This document shows positions 57,599 to 64,000 of a stretch of 64,000 nucleotides of DNA, one piece after another. Under the pieces are notes generated by a model. The model made no database searches. It had not been told where the DNA came from and saw only the letters and a program-made list of their open reading frames with translations. How positions within the stretch are numbered: position 1 is the first letter of the stretch; each line of letters begins with the position of its first letter. Both the position numbers and the translations under genes were made by a program. Source of the stretch: Zhongshania marina (GTDB lineage: Bacteria; Pseudomonadota; Gammaproteobacteria; Pseudomonadales; Spongiibacteraceae); contig NZ_PQGG01000028.1 of NCBI RefSeq assembly GCF_002915595.1, positions 29,684 to 93,683 of the forward strand. Reading direction: 5' to 3'.

Positions 57599-58111
57599 TC
57601 AGTCAGATCCATCCGGCTCGGCATTGGTGTTTGCTTTTTTACCCAACAAGCTGCTGGAAACGAAAAGTAAGGCACCGAGGACAATTGCAATATCAGCCAG
57701 GTTGAAGGCCGGCCAATGCCAGTCTCGCCAATAGAAATCAAAGGAATCCACAACATAGCCGCGAAAGACCCGGTCAATCAGGTTGCCCATGGCGCCACCG
57801 AGGATAAGACTGTAAGCGATGGCTTCTCCTTTATGACGATTTTCAAGGATCAGCTTGATCAGAAAAATCGAGACCACTACCGCGATTCCGATAAAAAAGT
57901 AGCGCTGCCAGCCTCCACCATTCGCAAAAAGACTGAATGCGGCACCGGTGTTCCATAGGTGCACCCAGTTAAAGAACGGGGTCACCGAAACATACTCGCC
58001 ATAGGCCATTGATTGCTGCACCAGCCACTTTACAGCCTGATCAGACGCTGCCAGCAGGCCCGATATGGACAATAGGGCATACGGCGAGAGCTTTTTGCCA
58101 ATAATGAGCAT
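57599..58111 (-). CDS. lspA: Signal peptidase II, mobile-element copy
   Basis: 170-residue inner-membrane aspartyl peptidase that cleaves lipoprotein signal peptides. Four hydrophobic segments. The catalytic Asp residues are in GNLIDRVFRGYVVDSFDFYW and FNLADIAIVLG. As cargo it is extra to the chromosomal copy, which is not in this window. It is 3 bp downstream of the cation transporter and so shares its metal-regulated promoter. Confidence 0.94.
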   Translation of the reverse strand: MLIIGKKLSPYALLSISGLLAASDQAVKWLVQQSMAYGEYVSVTPFFNWVHLWNTGAAFSLFANGGGWQRYFFIGIAVVVSIFLIKLILENRHKGEAIAYSLILGGAMGNLIDRVFRGYVVDSFDFYWRDWHWPAFNLADIAIVLGALLFVSSSLLGKKANTNAEPDGSD

Positions 58112-58114
58112 TAT

Positions 58115-59011
58115 TTAACCCTTCAACGCCAAAATGCGTCTGGCACCGTTAAGTACAATGCCCCCCGCGATGGTGCCGATAATCAGATCCGGATAATTGG
58201 AACCGGTCCACGCGACCAGGGCGCCGGCGGTGATGACCCCCAGGTTGATCACCACGTCGTTGGCCGAGAATATCCAGCTTGCCTTCATGTGCGCCCCGCC
58301 TTCCCGATGTTTGGATATGAGCAGCAGACAACTGGTATTGGCAATCAATGCGACGAATGCGATAGCCATCATCACCAGCGATTCAGGCTCACTACCGAAT
58401 ACAAAGCGTCTCACCACCTCTACGAGCACGCCCACAGCCAAGATCAGTTGCAGTACACCAGCAAGATGCGCGGCACGTACCTGCATTTTCACGCTATGTC
58501 CAACCGCATAAAGGGCAAGCCCGTACACCGCCGCATCGGCAAAATTGTCCAGGGATTCTCCAATCAGGCCGGTGGACTGGGCGATCAGACCGGCAGTCAT
58601 TTCCACCACGAACAGAAGTGCATTGATGCCGAGCAACCAGCGCAGGGTCCCGGATTCTTGCTTAGCAGAAGCTGCCGAAAACTCGGCGGCCTTGATGGTC
58701 TCCGGATTTGCAGCGACGGTTTCCTGAAGCGAGGCGCCTAGCCCCAAGGTCTTCAGTTTCGAGGTGACGGGCTCGACCTCGCCGTCATGCACGACCTTCA
58801 GCCGGCGGTTCGACAAGTCGAAGGACAGCGCCCGAATCTCCTCAAAGCCGTTCAGGGCTAGGCGAATCATTCGTTCTTCTGATGGACAGTCCATCTTCGG
58901 CACGGCATAAACACTGACCCATCTCCCTGGCGCCTCGGAGGAGGCCTGTATATCGGTATCCGCTGCGGACGTTGCATCACCGCCACAGGCGCCACCACAG
59001 GATTTGCTCAT
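58115..59011 (-). CDS. CDF-type heavy-metal cation transporter
   Basis: 298 residues from ATG 59011 behind GTGGAG. A Cys/Gly-rich N-terminus (SKSCGGACGGD) and an HMA-like cytoplasmic domain (YAVPKMDCPSEERMIRLAL, single Cys) precede a cation-diffusion-facilitator membrane domain (about 140-297) with acidic helices GESLDNFADAAVYGLALYAVGH and SANDVVINLGVI. Usual CDF His residues at these sites are largely absent, so metal specificity (Cd, Pb or Zn) is open. Regulated by the divergent MerR protein through the promoter at 59045-59075. Confidence 0.87.
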   Translation of the reverse strand: MSKSCGGACGGDATSAADTDIQASSEAPGRWVSVYAVPKMDCPSEERMIRLALNGFEEIRALSFDLSNRRLKVVHDGEVEPVTSKLKTLGLGASLQETVAANPETIKAAEFSAASAKQESGTLRWLLGINALLFVVEMTAGLIAQSTGLIGESLDNFADAAVYGLALYAVGHSVKMQVRAAHLAGVLQLILAVGVLVEVVRRFVFGSEPESLVMMAIAFVALIANTSCLLLISKHREGGAHMKASWIFSANDVVINLGVITAGALVAWTGSNYPDLIIGTIAGGIVLNGARRILALKG

Positions 59012-59044
59012 GATACGACTCCACTTGAACAATGTTGTGGTACC

Positions 59045-59075
59045 ATTTAAAACTATAAAGCTACTATAAGGTCAA
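59045..59075 (-). promoter_or_regulatory. MerR-type promoter for the cargo operon
   Basis: On the minus strand TTGACC (59070-59075) and TTAAAT (59045-59050) are 19 bp apart, the elongated spacer typical of MerR-activated promoters. The spacer holds a dyad-like CTTATAG-TAG-CTTTATAG pattern. Confidence 0.75.
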
Positions 59076-59106
59076 TAGAGTAAAGAATCCGTTGGGGAGG
59101 AGGCTG

Positions 59107-59514
59107 ATGCGCATTGGTCAGTTGGCGCAGTTGGTAGGGGTCGAAACACAGACGATCCGCTTCTATGAACAGCAGGGCTTGTTGCCGCCGCCTGATCGGC
59201 AGGACAACGGTTACCGTGTCTATACCGAGAAGCATGGTGAGGGGCTGGCCTTCATCCGTCGCTGCAGAATCCTGGGCCTGTCACTGGCTGAGATTCACGA
59301 ACTACAGAGCTATCAGGACGACCCTCATCAGCCTTGTACCGCCGTCAACGCCTTGCTCGATGATCACATCTCTCATGTGCGGTCGCAGATAACCGCTCTG
59401 CAAGCGCTTGAGAAACAACTCGTTTCACTGAGAGCGAGTTGCAACGATGACCGGGAAGTTGAGGCGTGTGGGGTTCTTGCTGGAATTAGCGAAGGAAACA
59501 TGCACCAGCAGTAG
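59107..59514 (+). CDS. MerR-family metal-responsive regulator, CadR/PbrR-like
   Basis: 135 residues from ATG 59107, right after GGGAGGAGG. N-terminal MerR helix-turn-helix (MRIGQLAQLVGVETQTIRFYEQQGLL), a long dimerisation helix, and Cys77, Cys112 and Cys121. CadR uses cysteines near 77, 112 and 119, so Cd(II)/Pb(II) sensing is likely. It is divergent from the cation transporter and reads outwards towards the NAD-kinase-like gene. Confidence 0.9.
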   Translation: MRIGQLAQLVGVETQTIRFYEQQGLLPPPDRQDNGYRVYTEKHGEGLAFIRRCRILGLSLAEIHELQSYQDDPHQPCTAVNALLDDHISHVRSQITALQALEKQLVSLRASCNDDREVEACGVLAGISEGNMHQQ

Positions 59515-59577
59515 GTGAAGCATCAACCAGATAATCCGATGAGATGCCGGTCTGTCTCACTCTCATGCAAAGGTAAG

Positions 59578-59601
59578 ATCAACCATTTAATCCGCTTACC
59601 C
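59578..59601 (-). repeat. Right terminal inverted repeat
   Basis: 24 bp ATCAACCATTTAATCC...TTACCC; inverted copy of 56230-56253 with four mismatches. Confidence 0.93.
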
Positions 59602-59609
59602 AAATTTAA
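59602..59609. repeat. 8-bp target-site duplication, right copy
   Basis: AAATTTAA directly outside the right inverted repeat; 11 bp before the next start codon. Confidence 0.93.
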
Positions 59610-59620
59610 TAAGGGTTCTT

Positions 59621-60760
59621 ATGTTTAAACTAGGATTAATTGTTAATCCGCTTGCGGGGCTGGGTGGCCCCTTGGCCATGAAGGGGAGCGATGGTCTTGA
59701 TATTAGTGTGGTTCCCAATAGCGATCGTGGTCGTGCCGGCACCCGCGCGCTGCGGTGTTTGGCGAAAATAGCTCAACAAGTAGCGACTAAAGTCACTGTG
59801 TTTGGGTTTGAGGGCGATATGTCCGCGAATAGCGCAGGGGCTAGAGAGGTTGCGGGCCTGCCCTTTGTGTCGGTTGGTTGCCCTGAATCTGCCTCTCACA
59901 CCACTAGTAGCGATACTCAAAGCGCGGCACTGGCTTTGTCTGCAGCCGGTGTTGATTTGCTATTGTTTGTAGGGGGGGATGGCACAGCACGGGACATATG
60001 CAGCGCTATTGGCTTAGCTACTCCCTGTTTAGGTGTGCCCGCTGGGGTCAAAATGCACTCTGGTGTTTATGCGGTCAGCCCTGAAAGTGCTGCTGATATT
60101 GTGTTGGCACTGGTTTCTGGTGGTTTGGTTGAGCTAGGTGAGGGCGAGGTTCGCGATATTGACGAGGAGGCGTTTAGAGCTGGTGTAGTGCGCTCCAAAT
60201 ATTTTGGTGAGTTGTTGGTGCCACGCCTTGGCGGCTTTTTACAGCATGTTAAATCTGGGGGGCGCGAGCAAGAGGAGCTGGTGTTGTCCGACATTGCCGA
60301 GCATATTACTGAGGGAATGGAGGCTGAAACCCTCTACGTCATTGGTCCTGGAAGTACAACGGAAGCCATTATGACGCATCTTGGCCTAGTGAATACTTTA
60401 TTGGGTTTTGATGCGGTGTTGAATAATGAGCTGCTAGCAGGTGATTTAAGCGCAGATCAACTGGCAACTTTAGTTAGTAAGCACGCCGGCCCCGTAAAAG
60501 CAGTGATTACCGCCATTGGTGGTCAGGGGCATATTCTCGGGAGGGGAAACCAACAATTAACGCCCGCATTGATTCGCGCTATTGGGCGCGAGAATTTCAT
60601 TATTATTGCGACCAAAACCAAGATTAGCGGACTCGGTGGGCGACCTCTGCTAGTAGACAGTAATGACCCTGAGTTAGATGCGGAATGGCAGGGTTACATT
60701 TCTCTTGTGACTGGTTACCGTGACGTCATTATGTATCGGGTGAGCGCGTCTGGTGACTGA
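59621..60760 (+). CDS. ATP-NAD kinase family protein
   Basis: 379-residue cytoplasmic protein with the PF01513-type fold (COG3199). GLIVNPLAGLGGPLAMKGSDG at the N-terminus and the nucleotide-binding FVGGDGTARDI (GGDGT 118-122) are typical; GVPAGVKMHSGVYAVSP and GQGHILGRGNQQLTP follow. It is longer than NadK and the phosphorylated substrate (NAD or another metabolite) is not certain. Ribosome-binding AAGGG. Its start is only 20 bp from the IS right end, so its native promoter or operon link to pdxB may be disrupted. Confidence 0.85.
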   Translation: MFKLGLIVNPLAGLGGPLAMKGSDGLDISVVPNSDRGRAGTRALRCLAKIAQQVATKVTVFGFEGDMSANSAGAREVAGLPFVSVGCPESASHTTSSDTQSAALALSAAGVDLLLFVGGDGTARDICSAIGLATPCLGVPAGVKMHSGVYAVSPESAADIVLALVSGGLVELGEGEVRDIDEEAFRAGVVRSKYFGELLVPRLGGFLQHVKSGGREQEELVLSDIAEHITEGMEAETLYVIGPGSTTEAIMTHLGLVNTLLGFDAVLNNELLAGDLSADQLATLVSKHAGPVKAVITAIGGQGHILGRGNQQLTPALIRAIGRENFIIIATKTKISGLGGRPLLVDSNDPELDAEWQGYISLVTGYRDVIMYRVSASGD

Positions 60761-61673
60761 TTTTCAGGAGTTTGAAAAGCTAACATGTTTTTCTGATTGG
60801 CAGTTGGCGGCGGAAAAGGGCGCTCAACGTCTGTTTCATGGCCGCGGACAATGCTATCTAGGCTTCGAATTTTTCACCATCGATTATTTTGAGCCGCTGT
60901 TGTGGATTGTTTTATATCGGGAGCCGGAGCCAGAATTTTGGGCGCAGTTTTGTGCTGCGCTACAGGCCAAATTTGCTAAGGAGTGTACGGCTGCTATTGT
61001 CCAGAATCGATATGATAAAGCCTCTTCAAGTTATTGTTTATGGGGAGAAAATTTAGATAGCTATTTGGCGCAGGAGGGAGCGTATCGGTTTCAACTCGAT
61101 TTGAGCGGCAAGCAAAATATCGGCTATTTTATGGATATGCAGCCAGCGCGGGCATGGCTTGCTGAGCGCGCTGAAGGTAGGCGCGTATTAAATTTGTTTT
61201 CCTACACCTGTGCTTTTTCTGTTGCGGCAGAGCAGGCGGGTGCGGCTTCTATTGTGAATATCGATATGAGCAAGCCAGCTCTCTCTGTGGGGCGAGAGAA
61301 TCACAAGCTAAATCCCGTTGCGAGGGCATCTGAGCTGCGCTTTCTTAGCCACAATATTCTTAAATCTTGGGGGCGCCTAAAGAAGCTAGGCCCCTTTGAT
61401 ATTCTTATTTGCGATCCACCATCGCGGCAACTTGGCAGCTTTGATGCGATAAATGACTACAAAAAATTGGTTCGGCAATTTCCCGATTTGCTTCCAGAGG
61501 GCGGCGATATTCTCGTGTGCTTAAACGCGCCTTATTTAGGTCAGGCTTTCTTGGAGAGCGTTATGAGGGAATATTGCCCAGGCGCTAGGTTTGTATCGAG
61601 GTTGGCGGGAAGGGATGATTTTCCCGAGGCGGATTCGGATGCCGCATTGAAGGTGCTACATTATCGGCTGTAA
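60753..61673 (+). CDS. Class I SAM methyltransferase, RlmI/RlmK-like
   Basis: 306 residues. NIGYFMDMQPARAWLAERAEGRRVLNLFSYTCAFSVAAEQAGAASIVNIDMS and ILICDPPSRQLGSF match the catalytic domain of 23S rRNA cytosine/guanine methyltransferases (COG1092). There is no PUA domain; the N-terminal ~100 residues are a family-specific extension. The exact target base is unknown. GTG start overlaps the previous gene by 8 bp. Confidence 0.83.
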   Translation: MTDFQEFEKLTCFSDWQLAAEKGAQRLFHGRGQCYLGFEFFTIDYFEPLLWIVLYREPEPEFWAQFCAALQAKFAKECTAAIVQNRYDKASSSYCLWGENLDSYLAQEGAYRFQLDLSGKQNIGYFMDMQPARAWLAERAEGRRVLNLFSYTCAFSVAAEQAGAASIVNIDMSKPALSVGRENHKLNPVARASELRFLSHNILKSWGRLKKLGPFDILICDPPSRQLGSFDAINDYKKLVRQFPDLLPEGGDILVCLNAPYLGQAFLESVMREYCPGARFVSRLAGRDDFPEADSDAALKVLHYRL

Positions 61674-61716
61674 TTGCGGGCCCACAGGTGGTTTGCCTGC
61701 GAGCCCATTAGCTTGT

Positions 61717-62955
61717 TTAAGCTAGTCTTTTAAGGGCGAGCTGCTTGCGGTAAGAGGCCAAGAATCTGGCAAAGCGCTCTATTGCATCAGCGAGGTCAAT
61801 TTTATTTGGCAAAAACACGATTCTAAGGTGATCGGGTTCGTGCCAATTAAAGCCACTGCCTTGAACGAGCAGAATTTTCTCTTGATTCAAGAGGTCTAGT
61901 ACCAGCTGTTCATCATCTTTCACCGGGTATATTTCTGGGTCTAAGCGCGGGAACATGTATATGGCGCCCGCTGGCTTGGTGCAGCTTACGCCGGGAATCT
62001 CATTTAGCATTTTATGCGCTAAGTCGCGCTGCTCTAAAAGCCGGCCACCAGGCAGAATCAGTTCGTTGATGCTTTGGTAGCCGCCCAGTGCGGTTTGAAT
62101 AGCGTGCTGGGCAGGGACGTTTGCGCACAGTCGCATCGACGACAGGATGTTAAGCCCCTCGATATAGTCTGCGGCCCGATCTTTTGCACCCGAGACAATA
62201 AGCCAGCCGCTGCGAAAGCCCGCAAGGCGGTAGGCCTTAGACAGGCCATTAAAGGTTAGGCACAGGATATCGGCTTTTAGGCTGCCGATAGGGATGTGAA
62301 CGGCGTCATCGAACAAGATTTTGCTGTAAATTTCGTCGGCGAACACCACAAGATTGTGTGCTTCGGCGATGGCAACAAGCTGCTCTAGCATCTCTCGGCT
62401 GTATACCGCGCCGGTAGGGTTGTTTGGGTTGATGATCACTATCGCTTTGGTGTTTGGTGTGATCTTGCTCACGATGTCATCAATAGACGGCTGCCAGCCA
62501 TTATCTTCGTCACAAAGATAATGCACGGGGCTTGCGCCAGAAAGCGATACTACCGCAGTCCAAAGAGGGTAGTCGGGTGCTGGAATAAGTACCTCATCGC
62601 CTTGGTTTAGCAGAGCTTGGGTTGCCATGCTAATCAGCTCGCTGGCACCGTTGCCTAGATAAATATCATTGACGCCAACCCCGGGAATGCCGATTTTTTG
62701 ACACTCTTGCATGATGGCTTTGCGCGCGCTGTAAAGTCCCTTTGAGTCACTGTAACCCTCGCTATCGGGCAACATGCGGATAACGTCTTGGATAATTTCG
62801 TCTGGGGCGTTAAAACCGAAAGGCGCGGGGTTACCGATATTCAATTTAAGAATACGGTGGCCTTCTTCTTCTAATTCATTTGCGCGCTGTAGCACAGGTC
62901 CACGTATTTCATAGCAGACGTTGTTCAATTTCTTCGATTTTAAATGATGGCCCAT
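61717..62955 (-). CDS. alaA: Alanine transaminase AlaA
   Basis: PLP-dependent fold-I aminotransferase making alanine from pyruvate and glutamate. 412 residues. Family pattern: SKKLNNVCYEIRGPVLQRANELEEEGHRILKLNIGNPAPFGF at the N-terminus, INPNNPTGAVYSREML, and the PLP lysine in FNGLSKAYRLAGFRSGW. The close match to the AlaA-type N-terminus favours AlaA over generic AspC-like enzymes. Convergent with the methyltransferase gene. Confidence 0.93.
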   Translation of the reverse strand: MGHHLKSKKLNNVCYEIRGPVLQRANELEEEGHRILKLNIGNPAPFGFNAPDEIIQDVIRMLPDSEGYSDSKGLYSARKAIMQECQKIGIPGVGVNDIYLGNGASELISMATQALLNQGDEVLIPAPDYPLWTAVVSLSGASPVHYLCDEDNGWQPSIDDIVSKITPNTKAIVIINPNNPTGAVYSREMLEQLVAIAEAHNLVVFADEIYSKILFDDAVHIPIGSLKADILCLTFNGLSKAYRLAGFRSGWLIVSGAKDRAADYIEGLNILSSMRLCANVPAQHAIQTALGGYQSINELILPGGRLLEQRDLAHKMLNEIPGVSCTKPAGAIYMFPRLDPEIYPVKDDEQLVLDLLNQEKILLVQGSGFNWHEPDHLRIVFLPNKIDLADAIERFARFLASYRKQLALKRLA

Positions 62956-63137
62956 TTCCCGCCTTCTTAGCCGGTAGCTACCGGATTTATAGTGTGCAGG
63001 GGCAGTGTCAAACTGCTTACCTGTGCAATTCGTCTTGTGTGCTATTTAATGCGGTATAAACTACTGTGGTATATAGCGCGTAAATAGCCTAGCAGCTAAG
63101 TATACGGCTTTGAAGGTAAACAGGTGGAGAGTTATTC

Positions 63138-63536
63138 GTGGAAAAAGTAGTGAAAACTGAACAAGAGTGGCGGGAACTTCTAAGTGACGAGGAGTTTTAT
63201 GTCTGTCGGCAAAAGGGTACTGAGCGAGCATTTAGTGGTGAGTACTATGACGTAAAAGCGAGCGGAAGTTATGTTTGCCGCTGCTGCGGTTTGAACTTAT
63301 TCGATTCTGACACGAAATATGACTCGGGATCTGGATGGCCTAGCTTTTATAAGCCGGTAGTCGAGGAGGTAGTGGGAGTTAATCGCGATGTGAGTCACGG
63401 TATGATTCGTGAGGAAGTGGTGTGTGCACGCTGCGAGGCTCATTTGGGACATGTTTTCCCCGATGGGCCTGAACCGACCGGTTTGCGCTACTGCATAAAC
63501 TCATTATCGTTAAGACTTGAGGATTCGGTTGATTGA
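63138..63536 (+). CDS. msrB: Peptide-methionine (R)-S-oxide reductase
   Basis: Repairs methionine-R-sulfoxide. Two zinc-binding CxxC motifs (VCRCCG and CARCEAH), [10 protein letters not shown] and the catalytic [11 protein letters not shown] (Cys). 132 residues, normal. The recycling Cys is not obvious, so a one-Cys mechanism or an external reductant is possible. Lone gene. Confidence 0.95.
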   Translation: MEKVVKTEQEWRELLSDEEFYVCRQKGTERAFSGEYYDVKASGSYVCRCCGLNLFDSDTKYDSGSGWPSFYKPVVEEVVGVNRDVSHGMIREEVVCARCEAHLGHVFPDGPEPTGLRYCINSLSLRLEDSVD

Positions 63537-63613
63537 TTTATGGCCAATTTGATTGCTAAGTAGGCGATATTTGAGGTTTTTTTGTTTTTTTAGCGTTAAT
63601 TGTAAAAAGCGAC

Positions 63614-63642
63614 TTGACGGCGGGCGCTAAGGTTTCTAGAAT
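63614..63642 (+). promoter_or_regulatory. Promoter of first tRNA-Glu
   Basis: TTGACG (63614-63619), a 17-bp spacer and TAGAAT (63637-63642), followed by a GC-rich discriminator TCGCGCC typical of stringently controlled stable-RNA promoters. Confidence 0.78.
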
Positions 63643-63692
63643 TCGCGCCACTTTCAGACGTCAAGTGACTCGGAGTCTGAAAGGTTTGCGGC

Positions 63693-63768
63693 GTCCCCTT
63701 CGTCTAGTGGCCTAGGACACTGCCCTTTCACGGCAGTAACAGGGGTTCGAGTCCCCTAGGGGACGCCA
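63693..63768 (+). tRNA. tRNA-Glu (anticodon TTC)
   Basis: 76 nt with encoded CCA. Acceptor stem GTCCCCT/AGGGGAC, anticodon loop CTTTCAC with TTC, and TPsiC arm AGGGG-TTCGAGT-CCCCT. Reads GAA and GAG codons. Confidence 0.97.
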
Positions 63769-63804
63769 TTATTTCGCGCTGGTGATAATGTCGGCAGCGT
63801 TAAA

Positions 63805-63834
63805 AGAGAAGCAGAGATGCTTCTCTTTTTTTTT
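63805..63834 (+). terminator. Intrinsic terminator after first tRNA-Glu
   Basis: AGAGAAGCA/TGCTTCTCT stem with a GAGA loop followed by nine T residues. Confidence 0.92.
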
Positions 63835-63867
63835 GTTATTTATCCTTGATTTAGTGCTAAATTGGCC

Positions 63868-63896
63868 TTGACGGGGTGGGGGAGTCACACTAAAAT
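63868..63896 (+). promoter_or_regulatory. Promoter of second tRNA-Glu
   Basis: TTGACG (63868-63873), a 17-bp spacer and TAAAAT (63891-63896) with a GC-rich discriminator TGCGCCC; same design as the first promoter. Confidence 0.75.
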
Positions 63897-63943
63897 TGCG
63901 CCCTCTTTCAGGGACAGCATTATCGCCCTGAGAGGCTCGCGGC

Positions 63944-64000
63944 GTCCCCTTCGTCTAGTGGCCTAGGACACTGCCCTTTCACGGCAGTAACAGGGGTTCG
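63944..64000 (+). tRNA. tRNA-Glu (anticodon TTC), 3' end outside window
   Basis: The visible 57 nt are identical to the corresponding part of the first tRNA-Glu; the window ends in the TPsiC loop. Confidence 0.95.

Larger units (their letters stand above)
56230..59601. mobile_element. ISL3-family element, ISPpu12-like, with metal-resistance cargo
   Basis: A 3372-bp insertion bounded by 24-bp inverted repeats (20 of 24 matching) and an 8-bp AAATTTAA duplication. It carries tnpA, lspA and a CDF-type cation transporter on the minus strand and a divergent MerR regulator on the plus strand. Gene order and size fit ISPpu12 of the TOL plasmid pWW0 as I remember it. Sequence inside is visibly more GC-rich than the flanks. 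All four genes are intact, so the element may still be mobile. Confidence 0.95.

Noticed and set aside
61674..61716. Terminator between the RlmI-like gene and alaA
   Set aside because: An imperfect GGGC-CAGG/CCTG-GCCC hairpin is visible, but it has internal mismatches and no T tract.

Overview
This window comes from a gammaproteobacterium, probably an aerobic marine or aquatic relative of Pseudomonas/Cellvibrionales. Spongiibacteraceae such as Zhongshania is my guess, not something proven here. The grounds are the gene set (PhoBR with oversized PstC/PstA, EpmC, GcvR, YheU, DUF2288, DUF2789, TmcA, AlaA), the gltA-sdhCDAB-sucAB-lpd-sucCD order, and a base composition near 50% GC by eye. Almost all of it is ordinary chromosome.

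Layout. 1-829: 3' part of purU. 915-9743: a complete phosphate module (phoB-phoR, pstS-pstC-pstA-pstB-phoU) with three readable Pho boxes. 9766-15267: an accessory patch with an AbgT-family transporter, an AraC-type regulator, a divergent XylM/AlkB-type membrane hydroxylase and an MFS transporter. 15268-25882: a DnaA-box-bearing gap, a pseudouridine synthase, a DUF2288/orphan/tmcA/HIT run, a B12-binding radical SAM enzyme, cinA and several small conserved proteins. 25958-39088: the TCA-cycle block, with gltA divergent from sdhCDAB-sucAB-lpd-sucCD. 39224-41527: a TetR regulator and an AidB-like acyl-CoA dehydrogenase behind a 34-bp perfect palindrome. 41624-56187: housekeeping genes (htpG under a sigma-32-like promoter, gpsA, sixA, folE, prmB, aroC, gcvR, yheU, tusA, epmC, pdxB) mixed with conserved unknowns. 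56230-59601: a complete ISL3-family element of the ISPpu12 type carrying lspA, a cation-efflux protein and a CadR/PbrR-like MerR regulator. 59621-63536: an ATP-NAD kinase family protein, an RlmI-like methyltransferase, alaA and msrB. 63693-64000: two tRNA-Glu genes, the second cut by the window end.

How the parts fit. The Pho genes form a self-contained phosphate-sensing and uptake system. The TCA block encodes citrate synthase, succinate dehydrogenase, the 2-oxoglutarate dehydrogenase complex and succinyl-CoA synthetase; hairpins lie between several of its subsegments. The mobile element is clearly defined: 24-bp terminal inverted repeats matching at 20 of 24 positions, an 8-bp target duplication and a 3372-bp length. 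It sits between pdxB and the NAD-kinase-like gene, which would be only 53 bp apart without it.

I did not find a clear new defence, CRISPR, biosynthetic or phage system. The best leads are the hydroxylase locus with two operator-like repeats 21 bp apart, the palindrome controlling the AidB-like gene, the orphan B12 radical SAM enzyme, the exported methyltransferase-like protein and the metal-resistance IS.
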